Under the pieces are notes generated by a model. That model did not search any database. It worked only from the letters and a program-made list of their open reading frames with translations, and was not told where the DNA came from. The position numbers and the translations under genes were made by a program. A DNA stretch of 64,000 nucleotides from Pegoplata infirma (Eukaryota; Arthropoda; Insecta; Diptera; Anthomyiidae): the NCBI GenBank assembly GCA_963921195.1, contig OY992540.1:190015576-190079575 (forward strand), in the 5' to 3' direction. Within the stretch, counting starts at the first letter, position 1, and each line of letters opens with the position of its first letter. Positions 1-10,999 of this stretch are shown piece after piece.

Positions 1-202
1 GGATAATATGTGACAGGACCTTCATACACTTCAAAACTATGTTTTCAGCGCCTAAAGTATGCACTAAAAATCCTAAAATATGCACTAAAAACTATACGAA
101 TTTGCACTAAAAATAATTTAAAAATACCTCAATTTTATGTTTATGGAGAAAATTCACCACACATTCCAAACTTTTTTTACTTTTTTTAAAATGCTTTTTT
201 TA
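1..202. repeat. AT-rich flank with short TATGCACTAAAAA repeats
   Basis: There is no gene here. Three imperfect copies of a TATGCACTAAAAA motif lie at about 57-115. The segment is the left flank of the MITE that starts at 203. Its last ~35 bp resemble 22,065-22,095, where a related locus appears not to contain the MITE. Confidence 0.5.
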
Positions 203-268
203 CACTCAAAAAATTATGTTAGTAAAATCAACTGAAAATGTCAGTTAAAATAACTACTTTGTAAGTTG

Positions 269-428
269 TGTAGAGAAACACATAAATTCCAAATCGAAAC
301 TGATTGTATTTTATTTTATTTTTTCAAATATAAAAAATTGAATACAAACAATACTAAGACTACTGGAGTAAATTACAAAGTTTAAAAGCAAAGTATAAAA
401 TTATAAGTAGTTTAATTCTAATACAACA
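269..428 (-). repeat. 3' LTR of the gypsy element
   Basis: 160 bp, TG...CA bounded. I find no difference by eye from 19461-19620. It lies beside the purine tract, so it is the 3' LTR of the minus-strand element. The duplication AGTTG lies immediately outside at 264-268. Confidence 0.93.
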
Positions 429-440
429 TCTTCCTTTTCT
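429..440 (-). promoter_or_regulatory. polypurine tract of the gypsy element
   Basis: The minus strand reads AGAAAAGGAAGA directly against the 3' LTR. This is the expected place for the primer of plus-strand DNA synthesis in LTR retrotransposons. The call rests on position and composition only. Confidence 0.75.
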
Positions 441-553
441 ATTTATTAATAATATAATATTATTAATTATATTATTAATAAAGATAGGATCTAAACATCT
501 TAAAACTAACTTAGAGCTATGTACTGATAAAGATAATGTTAATATTTATTTAT

Positions 554-2248
554 TTAGGAATTTAAAAAATTAATCGGTTTATAGAAATCTGTTTGATATT
601 TTATACGACTACTTTTACGAGGAATGACAGTACTATTCGTTTTATTTTCAATATAGTCATCTGTTTTTCTAAATTTAATATGAAATGAATTTCTTCTATA
701 TGTTCGTTCATCTGACAAACTTTTTACGATATATGACCTGGGCGTATTATGACAAGCTACTATAATTCCAGGTATCCACTTACGGGACGAATCTATTCTA
801 AAAAATATACTATCCCCAATATTAAAACATCTTCTTTTCTTTGTGTTTCGATTATAATATCTTCTAACATTTTTAGTCTTCTCCTCCATTTCCTCCCTTA
901 CAAATTTATTGTTCATATATCTAGGGTCAGGTTCTAACAATTTGTCCGTAATAGGAATTTTCGTTCTTAGCCGTCTATATAAAAGAAGCTGTGCCGGGGA
1001 ATAACTTAGGTCCTTGATAGGAGTATTACGATATTCCAACATTGCATTAAAAACTTCCTCCCTTGTTTCCGATTTCCTTAAAATCATCTTAGCAATGCCC
1101 ACAAATCTTTCAGCCAATCCATTACTTCTAGGGTAATTAGGACTGCTAGTTATTATTTTAAAATTCCACTTTTTAGAAAATTCCGAACATTCATACGACC
1201 CAAAAGGCATATTATCAGCCACAACTACCTTCGGTATCCCAAACCTTGAAAACACATCTATCCACCCTTCAATAACATCAGCTGAAGTCTTAGATTTTAA
1301 ATAAATTAATTCAAACCACTTACTATAGTAATCTACAACAACGAGAAAATTTTTTCCAGAATGCTCCAAAATATCACAACCAACCTTTTCAAAAGGTAAA
1401 TCTGGAATATCGTGTGGAATAATTGGTTCCTTGATATTAGATGGTCTCAGTTCCTGACATTTTCTACATTTCATTATTATATTCTCAATGTCTTCATTCA
1501 TATTCATCCAATAAAATAACTCGGATGCTCTTTTCCTAGTTTTAGAAATGCCCATATGACTTTCATGTAGTTTATTCAACACATTGTTCTGTAAATTTTT
1601 TGGTATCATTATCCGTTCATTATAAAAAACTAAATTTCCATCTACTGTTATATCATTTTTCTTGCTGTAGTATCCTTTAGCATAATCAGGAATTTTATTC
1701 TTCTCAGGCCATCCTTCAAAGCAGTATTTTATTAATAAACTTAATAAATCGTCCTGTTTAGTAGCATTACCTATTTTTTCTAAACTATCATCTGTAACCC
1801 TAATACTATGAATCATTTCCGTTACACCGTTTTCATGTTCTAAATTTCCATTATCAATATAGTTTCTTGAAAAATAATCAGCAGCAACAATGCTCTTTCC
1901 GGGCTTATAAACAACCTCTACATTATATGGAAACATTTTCAACTTTAATCTTTGTAATCTTGTCGATCCGATTTTGTTAATATCCTTTTTAAAAATGGTT
2001 TCTAGTGGTTTGTGATCCGAAATAATAATGACCTTTTTCCCATAAATATACTGATGAAATTTTTTACATGAGAAAACAATTGCTAAAAATTCTTTTTCAA
2101 TCTGTGCATACTGTTTTTCTGTGTCAGACAAAGATCGTGAAGCAAATGAAATAATTTTATCATTTTGAAATAAACAACAACCTAGCCCATCTTTCGAAGC
2201 ATCAGTCTGGATAACGACATTATCCTTTCCATTAAAAGGCGTGAGAAT
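554..2248 (-). pseudogene. gypsy Pol C-terminal part: RNase H and integrase (5' part cut off)
   Basis: The open frame runs to a stop at 554. Its upstream extension beyond 2248 is sequence from the inserted hAT-like element, so the apparent N-terminus (to 2362) is not Pol. In order: an RT-type RNase H (TDAS, near residue 53 of the 602-codon open frame, and SDHKPLE), an integrase HHCC zinc finger (HESHMG...CRKCQ, about residues 264-305) and an integrase core with the DDE residues in GCDI, ADN and AERF (about residues 329, 380 and 417). The protein would degrade the RNA strand and insert the cDNA. The remaining frame is open and well preserved, in keeping with the identical LTRs. The RT it needs lies beyond the insertion at 16640-17043 and is itself incomplete. 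Confidence 0.9.
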
Positions 2249-2259
2249 CAGGGTAAGGA

Positions 2260-2525
2260 ATGGCACACACATGTGCTGCACATCACATTTTACTAATGTG
2301 TCGTGTGCCCATAGCATGGCACACGACACATGGGCCGTGTGCCATGTGCTGGCACACGGCACATTTCAGGTGTGCCATGTGCCATACACATGGCACACGG
2401 CACATCTTAAATGTGCAATGTGTCCTAGTATGACACATGGCACATCTGAAATGTGCCGTGTGCCAGCACTCGGCACATGGCCCGTGTGCCGTGTGCCAAT
2501 TATTGGCACATGGCACATTTCAGAT
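2260..2525. repeat. terminal GGCACA/TGTGCC block, left arm
   Basis: Dense short palindromic repeats of the type GGCACAYGGCACATTTCAG, in both orientations. The same block in inverse order lies at 14037-14327 and 16341-16631. Apparent Cys/His-rich reading frames here (HTAH, CAMC) are products of the repeat. Confidence 0.9.
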
Positions 2526-4672
2526 GTTTTTTTTTTAATAATTGTTTTTAGAAATAAAATACCTTTTTCAAAAAAAATACTACTTTTTAAGAAAAAAAAC
2601 TAATTTGTTTTTGAAAAAAAGTACTTTTTTAAAAAAATAGTACTTTTTAGAAAAAATTTTACTTTGTTAGAAAAAAGTACTTTTTTTTAGAAAAAATAGT
2701 ACTTTTTTGAAAAAATAGTACTTTTTAAGAAAAAAAGTACTTTTTAGATAAAAAAGTACTTTTTTGGAAAAACTAGTACTTTTTAGAAAAAATTTAACCT
2801 TTTTTTAGAAAAAAAGTACTTTATTAGAAAAAATTTTACTTTTTTAGAAAAAATAGTACTTTTTTTGAAAAAATAGTACTTTTTAGAAAAAATTGTACTT
2901 TTTAGACAAAAAAGTACTTTTTTTAGAAAAAATAGTACTTTTTAGAAAAAATTTTACTTTTTTAGAAAAAAAGTACTTTTTTAGAAAAAAAAGTACTTTT
3001 TAGAAAAAAAAATAATTTTTAGATAAAAAAGCACTTTTTTAGAAAAAATAGTACTTTTTTGAGAAAAAAAGTAATTTTTTAGAAAAAATAGTACTTTTTA
3101 GAAAAAAAGTACTTTTTAAGAAAAAAATTTACTTTTTTTATAAAAAATAGTACTTTTTTGAAAAAATAGTACCTTTTGGAAAAAAAAAGGATTTTTTTGG
3201 AAAAGTTGGTACTTTTTTAGAAAAAATTTAACTTTTTTTTTAGCAAAAAAGCGTTTTTTTAGAAAAAATAGTACTTTTTAGAAAAAATTATACTTTTTAG
3301 AAAAAAATTTACTTTTTTATAAAAAATAGTACTTTTTTGAAAAAATAGTACTTTTTAGAATAAATAGTACTTTTTAAAAAAAATAGTACTTTTTAGAAAA
3401 ATTAGTCCTTTTTTAGAAAAAAAGTACTTTTTAGAAAAAATAGTACTTCTTTAGAAAAAAGTACTTTTTAGAAAAAATAGTACTTTTTAGAAAAAAAGTA
3501 CTTTTTAGAAAAAAATTTTACTTTTTAAAAAAAAAAGTACTTTTTAGAAAAAAAATTTTACTTTTTTAGAAAAAAGTACCTTTTTAGAAAAAATATTACT
3601 TTTTTAGAAAAAATAGTACTTTTTTAAAAAAATAGTACTTTTTAAGAAAAAAAGTACTTTCTCAGAAAAAATTGTACTTTTTACAAAAAAATAGTACTTT
3701 TTTACACAAAATAGTACTTTTTTAGAAAAAATAGTACTTTTTAGAAAAAATAGTACTTTTTAGAAAAAATAGTACTTTTTAGCAAAAATACTATGTATTT
3801 TTAGAAAAAAATACTTTTTTGGAAAAGTTAGTACTTTTTTTAGAATAAATGGACTTTTTTAAAAAAATAGTACTTTTTTAAAAAAAATAGTACTTTTTTT
3901 AAAAAAATAGTACTTTTTAGATAAAATAGTACTTTTTAGAAAAATAGTACTTTTTTAGAAAAAAAGTAGTTTTTAGATAAAAGAGTACTTTTTAAGAAAA
4001 AATTGTACTTTAAAAAAAAAAATTGTACTTTTTAGAAAAAATTTTTCTTTTTTAGAAAAAATAGTACTTTTAAAAAAAAATAGTCTTTTTAGAAAAAATT
4101 TTACTTTTTTAGAAAAAATAGTACTTTTTTGAAAAAATAGTACTTTTTTAGAAAAAACAGTACTTTTAAGAAAAAATTATATTTTCGGAAAAGTTAGTAC
4201 TTTTTTAGAAAAAAAAAGAACTTTTTAGAAAAAATAGTACTTTTTTTGGAAAAAATAGTACTTTTTTAGAAAAAAGTACTTTTTAGATAAAAAAACGTAC
4301 ATTTTTAGAAAAAATAGTACTTTTTTTAGAAAAAAAGTAATTTTTAAGAAAAAATAGTGCTTTTTCGAAAAATCTTTACTTTTTCACATTCTTTTGAAAA
4401 AATATTACTGTCATACAAAAAAAAAGTATTTTTTTTTAGCAAAAAATACACTTTTTTAGAAAAATTAGAACTTTTAGGAAAAAAGTACTTTTTCAGAAAA
4501 ATTAGTACTTTTTTTTAGAAATTCTAGTACTTTATTTGAAAAAATATTACTTTTTTAGAAAAATTATTACTTTTTTAGAAAAATTATTACTTTTTTAGAA
4601 AAAAAAGTACTTTTTTTTGAAATAATAGTACTTTTAAAAAAAAATAGTACTTTCTTAGAAAATAGCATTCAT
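2526..4672. repeat. AAAAAGTACTTTTT minisatellite, left arm
   Basis: About 2.1 kb of a degenerate ~20-bp unit, AGAAAAAATAGTACTTTTTT, whose core AAAAAGTACTTTTT is palindromic. No coding capacity. Its inverse-order counterpart fills 12111-12967, 13564-14030 and 15860-16336. A short patch of the same repeat recurs at about 5049-5250 inside the 177-bp array. Confidence 0.9.
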
Positions 4673-6180
4673 AGAAAAAACATCATATATTTTGCTCTAT
4701 CTTTGCTCTATTTGTATAATTATAATACCAAATTAACGTCCTTTTGCTTGTATCTTAATTATTTAAGAAGTTATTTTCAATTTAAAAATCTAGCAAAGAT
4801 AAAATTGATCTGTAATCAATTAAGTGGTTATGGAGGGGTAAAAATGACAAAAATATCATTTATTTTGCTTTATCTCGATTAGTTTTTGAGATATAAGTAA
4901 ATATAAAACTAACGTCATTAAAGAAGTTATTCGCAATTTAAAATATTGCACAGATAAAATTGATATATGATCGCTAAATAGGTAATGGAGGGGTAAAAAC
5001 GGCAAAAGTGGCAAAAACATCATCTATTTTGCTCTATCGATTAGTTTTGAGTACTTTTTTAGAAAAATAGTACTTTTTTGGAATTAGTACTTTCTTAGAT
5101 ATAATAGTACTTTATTTGAAAAAAATATTACTTTTTTAGAAAAATTATTACTTTTTTAGAAAAATTATTACTTTTTTTAGAAAAAGAGTACTTTTTTTTT
5201 AGAAATAATAGTACTTTTAAAAAAAACAGCACTTTTTTAGAAAAAAAAAAAAATCATATATTTTGCTCTATCTTTGCTTTATGTTTAAGATATAATTATA
5301 ATACTAAATTAACGTCATTTTGCTTGTATCTTAATTATTTAAGAAGTTATTCGCAATTTTAAAATTTAGCAAAGATAAAATTGATCTGGGATCGCTAAAT
5401 GGGTTATGGAGGGGTAAAAATGGCAAAAATATCATCTATTTGCTCTATCGATTAGTTTTGAGATATAAATAAAATACCAAATTAATGTCCTTTTGCTTGT
5501 ATCTTAATTATTTAAGAAGTTATTTGCAATTTAAAAATCTATCAAGGATAAAAATGATCTGGTATCGCTAAATGGGTTATGGAGGGGTAAAAATTGCAAA
5601 CAATATCATCTATTTTGCTCTATCTCGATTAGTTTTTGAGATATAATTAAAATACCAAAATTACGTTCTTTTGCTTGTATCTTAATTATTTTAGAAGAAG
5701 TTCATATTTTAAAATTTAGCAAGAATAAAATTGATCTGGGATCACTAAAGTGATTATGGAGGGGTAAAAAGTACAAAAATAACATATATTTTACTCAATC
5801 TCGATTAGTTTTTGAGATAAAATTAAATACCAAAATAACGTCCTTTTGCTTGTATCTTAATTATTTAAGAAGTTATTCATATTTAAAAATTTAGTAAATA
5901 TAAAATTGATCTGGGATCGCTAAAGTGATTATGGAGGGGTAAAAAGTACAAAAATATCATCTATTTTGCTCTATCTCGATAAGTTTTTGAGATACAATTA
6001 AATTACCAAAAAAAAGTCCTTTTGCTTGTATCTTAATTATTTAAGAAATTATTTGCAATTTAAAAATCCAACAAAGAAAAAATTTATCTGGAAACGCTTA
6101 AAGGCTACGGAGGGTTAAAAACTACAAATTTTCCAAATTTTTTTTTCTATTTCGATTAGTTTTTGGTATTTTAGTTATAT
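4673..6180. repeat. 177-bp satellite-like monomers, left arm
   Basis: Roughly eight tandem, partly damaged copies of a monomer carrying CTATCTCGATTAGTTTTTGAG, CTTAATTATTTAAGAAG, GATCTGGGATCGCTAAA and TATGGAGGGGTAAAAA. The same monomer in reverse lies at 11031-12110, where the spacing of the CTAATCGAG motif is 176-178 bp. A minisatellite patch interrupts it at 5049-5250. Confidence 0.88.
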
Positions 6181-6345
6181 TATAATTTGGTATTTTAACT
6201 ATATCTCAAAAACTAATCGATATAGAACAAAAAATATGATATTTTTGTCCTTTTTAACCCTCTATAACCCATTTAGGATCCTACATCAATTTTATCTTTG
6301 CTAGATTTTAAAATTGCGAATAACTTCTTAAAAAATTAAGATGAA
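6181..6345. repeat. palindrome centre and first monomer of the right arm
   Basis: Near 6165-6200 the monomer orientation flips: TCGATTAGTTTTTGG is followed by its reverse, AAAAACTAATCGA. One monomer then runs in right-arm orientation to about 6345, where unrelated sequence begins. Confidence 0.7.
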
Positions 6346-6669
6346 AAATAGGAGTTTATTTACCCGTACGGACGTGTTTTAATGTCGCTCCATATATTGG
6401 TTCAAAAACTCGGAAAATACGTCTTTAAAATTCATCTGGAATTCTTCAACGATTTGTCCAGTGTTCTCGGTTCGGAACAGACTGCTGTCTTTACGGATCG
6501 CGTGCGTGTTATTTAGCATATTGTGATTTAATTTTTCTTTTAAATATCATTAAAACTTTTAATAAAGAAAATACTTTTCACTCAATTGTCAGAAAAAGAC
6601 TACAATATTAAAAAAAATACACACACATTAAACAAACTTAAAAATAATAAAAAAATAAAAAAAACAAAA
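6346..6669. other. unique core segment between arm and LINE
   Basis: This sequence has neither the monomer nor a LINE protein. It has noticeably more CG-containing codons around 6379-6519, where a minus-strand ORF lies, and is AT-rich from 6520 to 6669. The LINE 5' end is not sharply defined; I place it near 6670. The segment could be the original unique core of the fold-back element, a captured host fragment, or LINE 5' UTR. Confidence 0.45.
6379..6519 (-). CDS. 46-codon ORF of unknown origin in the element core
   Basis: The ATG is at 6519 and the stop at 6379, with a charged, protein-like composition (MLNNTHAIRKDSSLFR... ending FLNQYMERH) and C/G-ending codons such as ACG, GCG, GAG and CAG that stand out from the AT-rich surroundings. 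In-frame sequence upstream of the ATG stays open only to a stop at 6547-6549. I do not recognise the family. It could be an exon of a host gene caught by the transposon, the remains of a transposase, or chance. No splice signal or promoter is obvious. Confidence 0.35.
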   Translation of the reverse strand: MLNNTHAIRKDSSLFRTENTGQIVEEFQMNFKDVFSEFLNQYMERH

Positions 6670-6852
6670 CAAGATCAGCTGGTGTACCTGTTCATACAAT
6701 AATACTGGTTGTTATCATCTCGCAGTGAGTTACAGTTACTTTCGTTAAGATTTGTGGTGGTTGGTTTAGACGGTGGTTGTATTAGCTAAATACTTTTACT
6801 CACCATTGTATTATTCACCACCATTTATAAAATACCCAATGGAAAATATGAG

Positions 6853-8247
6853 ATGGGCGACGATAGTCCAGCGCATCTAAATAACTTTGATAATCTTATT
6901 GAGAGAATTAAAGAGTTAGAAAAACTATGTCAACACTTACAAATAGAAAATAATAAACTAAAAGAAATTGTTGGAGAAAAATCTAGCAATGTCAACTTTA
7001 ATTCAGAAATTGTTGGAGAAAAATCTAGCAATGACTACTTAAATTCAGTTAATATGCCCTCTAATCAAAATAATGTAATCTTCGAAACGGATGAAGAAGA
7101 GCTTATTCAAGAAACTGAGTGGACTCTTCAATCGAAGAAAAAGAAACCCTCGAAAAAAAGGAAGGCTGAATCTTCTCCTGAATTTCAAGTAGCGTTCAAC
7201 CCGATAAATGAAGACAAATCTAATGTCCCACAAAGAGAACCATTAAGGCCACCACCAATTATGGTCTCCAACATCACAGATTTTCAAAAATTTCATAATC
7301 AGTTAAAATCGACTATAAAAGGTAACTTTTTAATTAAGCTACATAGTAATGGAGTTTACAAAATTAGCACTTTTGACCCAGAAGACCATAGAAACATAAC
7401 AAGGTCTCTAAGTTCTGAACAAATAGATTGGCATAGTTATGAAAATAAACAAACAAGGCCAATAAAGGTCATGATAAAAGGTCTGCATCATTCTCTTAGC
7501 TCACAATTAATTATATCTGATCTAAAATCTCAGGGTTATAAAGCTATAGAAGCTACAAATAAATTGCAATGGAAAACCAGAGTACCCCTAGATATATTTA
7601 GGGTCTCTTTCGATGCATCTCAAGATATAAAAAAAGTGTATGAGATCAAATACGTGTTAAATACAATTGTAGAAGTTGAGCCAATAAGACAGCAAAAAAT
7701 AATACCGCAATGCAAAAGATGCCAAAATTTTGGTCATACAAAAAACTTTTGCAATAAGCAGCCGCGTTGTGTAAAATGCGCTGGTAACCACAATACAATC
7801 GAATGTAATCAACAAATTGTACAACCAAAATGCTGCAATTGCGGCAATAATCATCCCGCAACTTACCGAGGGTGCTCAGTAGCAAAGGAACTTCAAAAAA
7901 GACGTAATAAAATCCTTAAAAATCATGCTAGCTCTGAAAACGAAAATCGTCAAAATTATAACGTTAACCAAAGAAGCTACCCTACATCAAATCAAAGTTC
8001 TGAACCACAACCAAGTACCTCTGCTCAAGCGCAGCAATATCAAAGAAACATTAACATAACTAATGGTGGAAATCGTACAAAACGAAATACCTTTTCTGAT
8101 GTGGTTAAAAGTTCTAATACTTTAGCCACAAATAAAGATCCCATATTGGAAATTTTAAACCGATTAAATCGACAAGATGAATTTTTCAAATCAATTGAGT
8201 ATCGCTTAACTCAGCTCGAACAATCGACCCAAAAGGCCTCAAAATGA
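6853..8247 (+). CDS. LINE ORF1, gag-like RNA-binding protein
   Basis: 464 codons. It should bind the element RNA and form the nucleoprotein particle. The N-terminus (about residues 12-60) is a predicted coiled coil (LIERIKELEKLCQHLQIENN) followed by a direct repeat of EIVGEKSSN. Next come a basic stretch (KKKKPSKKRK), a central domain like the one that precedes zinc knuckles in jockey-type gag proteins (about 205-275), and three cysteine clusters (CKRCQNFGHTKNFC, CVKCAGNHNTIEC and CCNCGNNHPATYRGC, about 287-341), then a Gln/Ser-rich tail. A short upstream ORF (6848-6880) overlaps the start in another frame and could lower initiation. The stop overlaps the ORF2 start by four bases (ATGA). No break is seen. 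Confidence 0.92.
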   Translation: MGDDSPAHLNNFDNLIERIKELEKLCQHLQIENNKLKEIVGEKSSNVNFNSEIVGEKSSNDYLNSVNMPSNQNNVIFETDEEELIQETEWTLQSKKKKPSKKRKAESSPEFQVAFNPINEDKSNVPQREPLRPPPIMVSNITDFQKFHNQLKSTIKGNFLIKLHSNGVYKISTFDPEDHRNITRSLSSEQIDWHSYENKQTRPIKVMIKGLHHSLSSQLIISDLKSQGYKAIEATNKLQWKTRVPLDIFRVSFDASQDIKKVYEIKYVLNTIVEVEPIRQQKIIPQCKRCQNFGHTKNFCNKQPRCVKCAGNHNTIECNQQIVQPKCCNCGNNHPATYRGCSVAKELQKRRNKILKNHASSENENRQNYNVNQRSYPTSNQSSEPQPSTSAQAQQYQRNINITNGGNRTKRNTFSDVVKSSNTLATNKDPILEILNRLNRQDEFFKSIEYRLTQLEQSTQKASK

Positions 8248-10910
8248 TGTTAAAAATCATGCTCTGGAACGCTAACGGCCTACTAAAACACCAAAGGGAG
8301 CTCGAAGTAGTTCTGAACGAAGAAAAAGTTGATGTTTGTCTTATCTCTGAAACGCACTTTACTAGAGAATCCTTTATTAGATTTACAAATTATGAAATGT
8401 ATCACACTATCCATCCTCGAAATACAGCTAGAGGTGGTAGTGCTATTATTATAAGGAAGAATATTAAACACCATGAAGAGGACAAAATAAGTATTGAGGA
8501 GTTTCAGGCAACAACGGTTAGGATTGTTACAAATTCTCAAAACTTATTAATAACATCTGTATATAGTCCACCGCGACACAATATCAAATGTGAGCTATAT
8601 AAAAATATATTACGTAAACATAATGGAAAGTTTATAATGGGCGGAGACTTCAATGCGAAAAACACGATATGGGGCTCTCGTTTAACTACAACCAAAGGTC
8701 GCGAACTTCATAAGGCTATAACTGAAACTGGATGCGAAGTTCTTTCAACTGGCACTCCAACATATTGGCCAACGGACCCAAGAAAGACTCCAGACCTTAT
8801 AGATTTTTTTATTACTAACAAGGTATCATCATCCCTTATTAGATTGCACGATAGTTATGATCTTAACTCCGACCATTCCCCAATATTTATGTCACTTTAT
8901 GAAGAAGCAATTGAAAAAGAGCAACCACCTTATCTATCAAACAAAAATACAGATTGGCAGTACTTTCAAGCAGTCCTAGAAAACTCAAACTTATCCAGTG
9001 AACAGCCTGCAACAGCCGAGCAACTAGAAGATGATGTAGAATTAATTACTGAGCTTATTCAATCCGCAGCTTGGGAAAGTACACCCTCCATTCCAAATAA
9101 AAACTTTGTGGCAAGATATCCAGAAAATATACGTAATATGATAGCAGCAAAACGAAGACTTAGAAAAAAGTGGCAACAAAGTAGGGCTCCAATTGATAAA
9201 ACGCGGCTCAACAAAATCACACATGATTTAAGCCTCGAAATTAAAAAACACAAAAATAAGTCATTCGACAACTATATAAAGGGATTAAACAACGAAAAAA
9301 TTTCTGATTATTCGTTGTGGAAATCGACTAAAAACCTTAAAAGGCCAACTAAACAAATTCATCCGATTCGTATGGAAAACGACCAGTGGGCAAAAACTAA
9401 TGCACAAAAAGCTGAATTATTCTCCATTTATTTGGAAAACGTTTTTACTCAAGAACCCAACAATGAGTCAAATGTTACACAAGAGCTACATGGAGACGAA
9501 AATAATGAAGAATTGATTCCAGAAGTTACACCAAACGAAGTCTCACAAAAAATAAATTTTGGTCTTAAAATGAAAAAATGTCCTGGTTTCGACCTTATTA
9601 CTACTGAAGTGTTAAGACACTTACCATATAATTTCATTATAAAGCTGACACAAATATTTAACGCATCATTTAGATTGCTTTACGTACCCTCGTTTTGGAA
9701 AGTATCAGAGGTAATAATGATACCAAAACCCGGGAAACACCCAGCTGATGTCAAATCATATAGGCCAATATCGCTGCTACCTATAATATCTAAATTATAT
9801 GAAAAGATTCTGTTAGATCGAATAAAACCCATTATAGAAAATAAAAACTTAGTGCCAAAGCATCAGTTTGGATTCAGAAATTCTCATTCTACGATTGACC
9901 AACTGCACCGTATCACAAACATAGTCGAAGAAGCACTAGAGCAAAAAAAGATATGTTCTGCAGTGTTTCTAGATGTCTCACAGGCGTTCGATAAGGTTTG
10001 CCACAATGGCCTTCTTACAAAAATATCAACTCAACTACCTTTTGTTTACTACAAACTGTTAAAGTCTTATTTAGAAAACAGACTATTTCGAATAAAACAA
10101 GAAGATACATACTCTAAACTAAGAGAAATAAAAGCAGGTGTACCGCAAGGTAGTATATTAGGACCAATTCTATACCTTTTATATACTAATGATGTACCTG
10201 AACATTCTCACACGACCATTGCTACATTTGCCGATGATACGGCCATATTATCAGTATCAGAAACTGAAGAAAGTGCTAAAAGAAATTTGCAACTCGCTTT
10301 GAATTCCGTTATAGAATGGACCAAAAAATGGCGTATCAAGTTAAACCCAACCAAATCAACGCATATAGACTTTTCTAATAGAGATTTAAATGGTACTAGA
10401 TTATTGATGGATAACCTACAGGTGCCATACGCGAATACCGCAAAATACCTCGGCATGACCTTAGATTCAAAATTGAGATGGAATGCGCACGTCAAAATGA
10501 AAAGCGTAGAGCTAGAAATTAAATGGAAAAAATTAAAATGGCTATTAGGTAGATCATCAAAGCTAACCGTAGAAAATAAACTATTGGTTTATACCCAAAT
10601 GCTTAAACCAGTTTGGATGTATGGTGCACAACTTTGGGGTTGTACCAGTAACAAAAATATTGAAATTATCCAACGTTTTCAAAACAAAGTCTTAAGAAGT
10701 ATTGTAAACGCTCCGTGGTTCATCAGGAACTCAGACTTACATCGTGATCTTGGTGTACCAACTGTTAAACATGAAATAGGGTTAATCGCCACCAAACATA
10801 ATATCCGACTAAGATGCCATATCAACCCGGAAGCATCATCCCTTGCCGATCTGGCTGAAGTAGAGCGCAGACTTAAAAGAAGGAAGCCCTCTGATCTCAT
10901 TAATAATTAA
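8244..10910 (+). CDS. LINE ORF2, endonuclease and reverse transcriptase
   Basis: 888 codons, starting in the ATGA overlap with ORF1, which suggests coupled translation. An N-terminal AP-type endonuclease shows LWNANGL, SETHF (about residue 35), GGDFNAKN (about 133) and SDHSP (about 209). The RT follows with YRPISLLP, FLDVSQAFDKV, AGVPQGSILGPILYLLYTND, the catalytic FADD (about 662-665), WRIKLNPTKS and KYLGMTLDSK. There is no RNase H domain, as usual for jockey. The protein would nick target DNA and prime cDNA synthesis from the element RNA. Length and motif set look complete and all catalytic residues I can check are present. Confidence 0.93.
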   Translation: MMLKIMLWNANGLLKHQRELEVVLNEEKVDVCLISETHFTRESFIRFTNYEMYHTIHPRNTARGGSAIIIRKNIKHHEEDKISIEEFQATTVRIVTNSQNLLITSVYSPPRHNIKCELYKNILRKHNGKFIMGGDFNAKNTIWGSRLTTTKGRELHKAITETGCEVLSTGTPTYWPTDPRKTPDLIDFFITNKVSSSLIRLHDSYDLNSDHSPIFMSLYEEAIEKEQPPYLSNKNTDWQYFQAVLENSNLSSEQPATAEQLEDDVELITELIQSAAWESTPSIPNKNFVARYPENIRNMIAAKRRLRKKWQQSRAPIDKTRLNKITHDLSLEIKKHKNKSFDNYIKGLNNEKISDYSLWKSTKNLKRPTKQIHPIRMENDQWAKTNAQKAELFSIYLENVFTQEPNNESNVTQELHGDENNEELIPEVTPNEVSQKINFGLKMKKCPGFDLITTEVLRHLPYNFIIKLTQIFNASFRLLYVPSFWKVSEVIMIPKPGKHPADVKSYRPISLLPIISKLYEKILLDRIKPIIENKNLVPKHQFGFRNSHSTIDQLHRITNIVEEALEQKKICSAVFLDVSQAFDKVCHNGLLTKISTQLPFVYYKLLKSYLENRLFRIKQEDTYSKLREIKAGVPQGSILGPILYLLYTNDVPEHSHTTIATFADDTAILSVSETEESAKRNLQLALNSVIEWTKKWRIKLNPTKSTHIDFSNRDLNGTRLLMDNLQVPYANTAKYLGMTLDSKLRWNAHVKMKSVELEIKWKKLKWLLGRSSKLTVENKLLVYTQMLKPVWMYGAQLWGCTSNKNIEIIQRFQNKVLRSIVNAPWFIRNSDLHRDLGVPTVKHEIGLIATKHNIRLRCHINPEASSLADLAEVERRLKRRKPSDLINN

Positions 10911-10999
10911 AATGAAATAACGTTTATATTAATTTACTAATTCCTTGAACAAAATTGCTTGTTAGTTTACTATAACTAGTTGCAGTATTAAATAAAATA

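Noticed and set aside
2241..2603. Cys/His-rich reading frames on both strands (also 14040-14353 and 16344-16696)
   Set aside because: They are translations of the GGCACA/TGTGCC palindromes. Open frames occur on both strands and in several phases, and identity between copies reflects DNA duplication, not protein selection.
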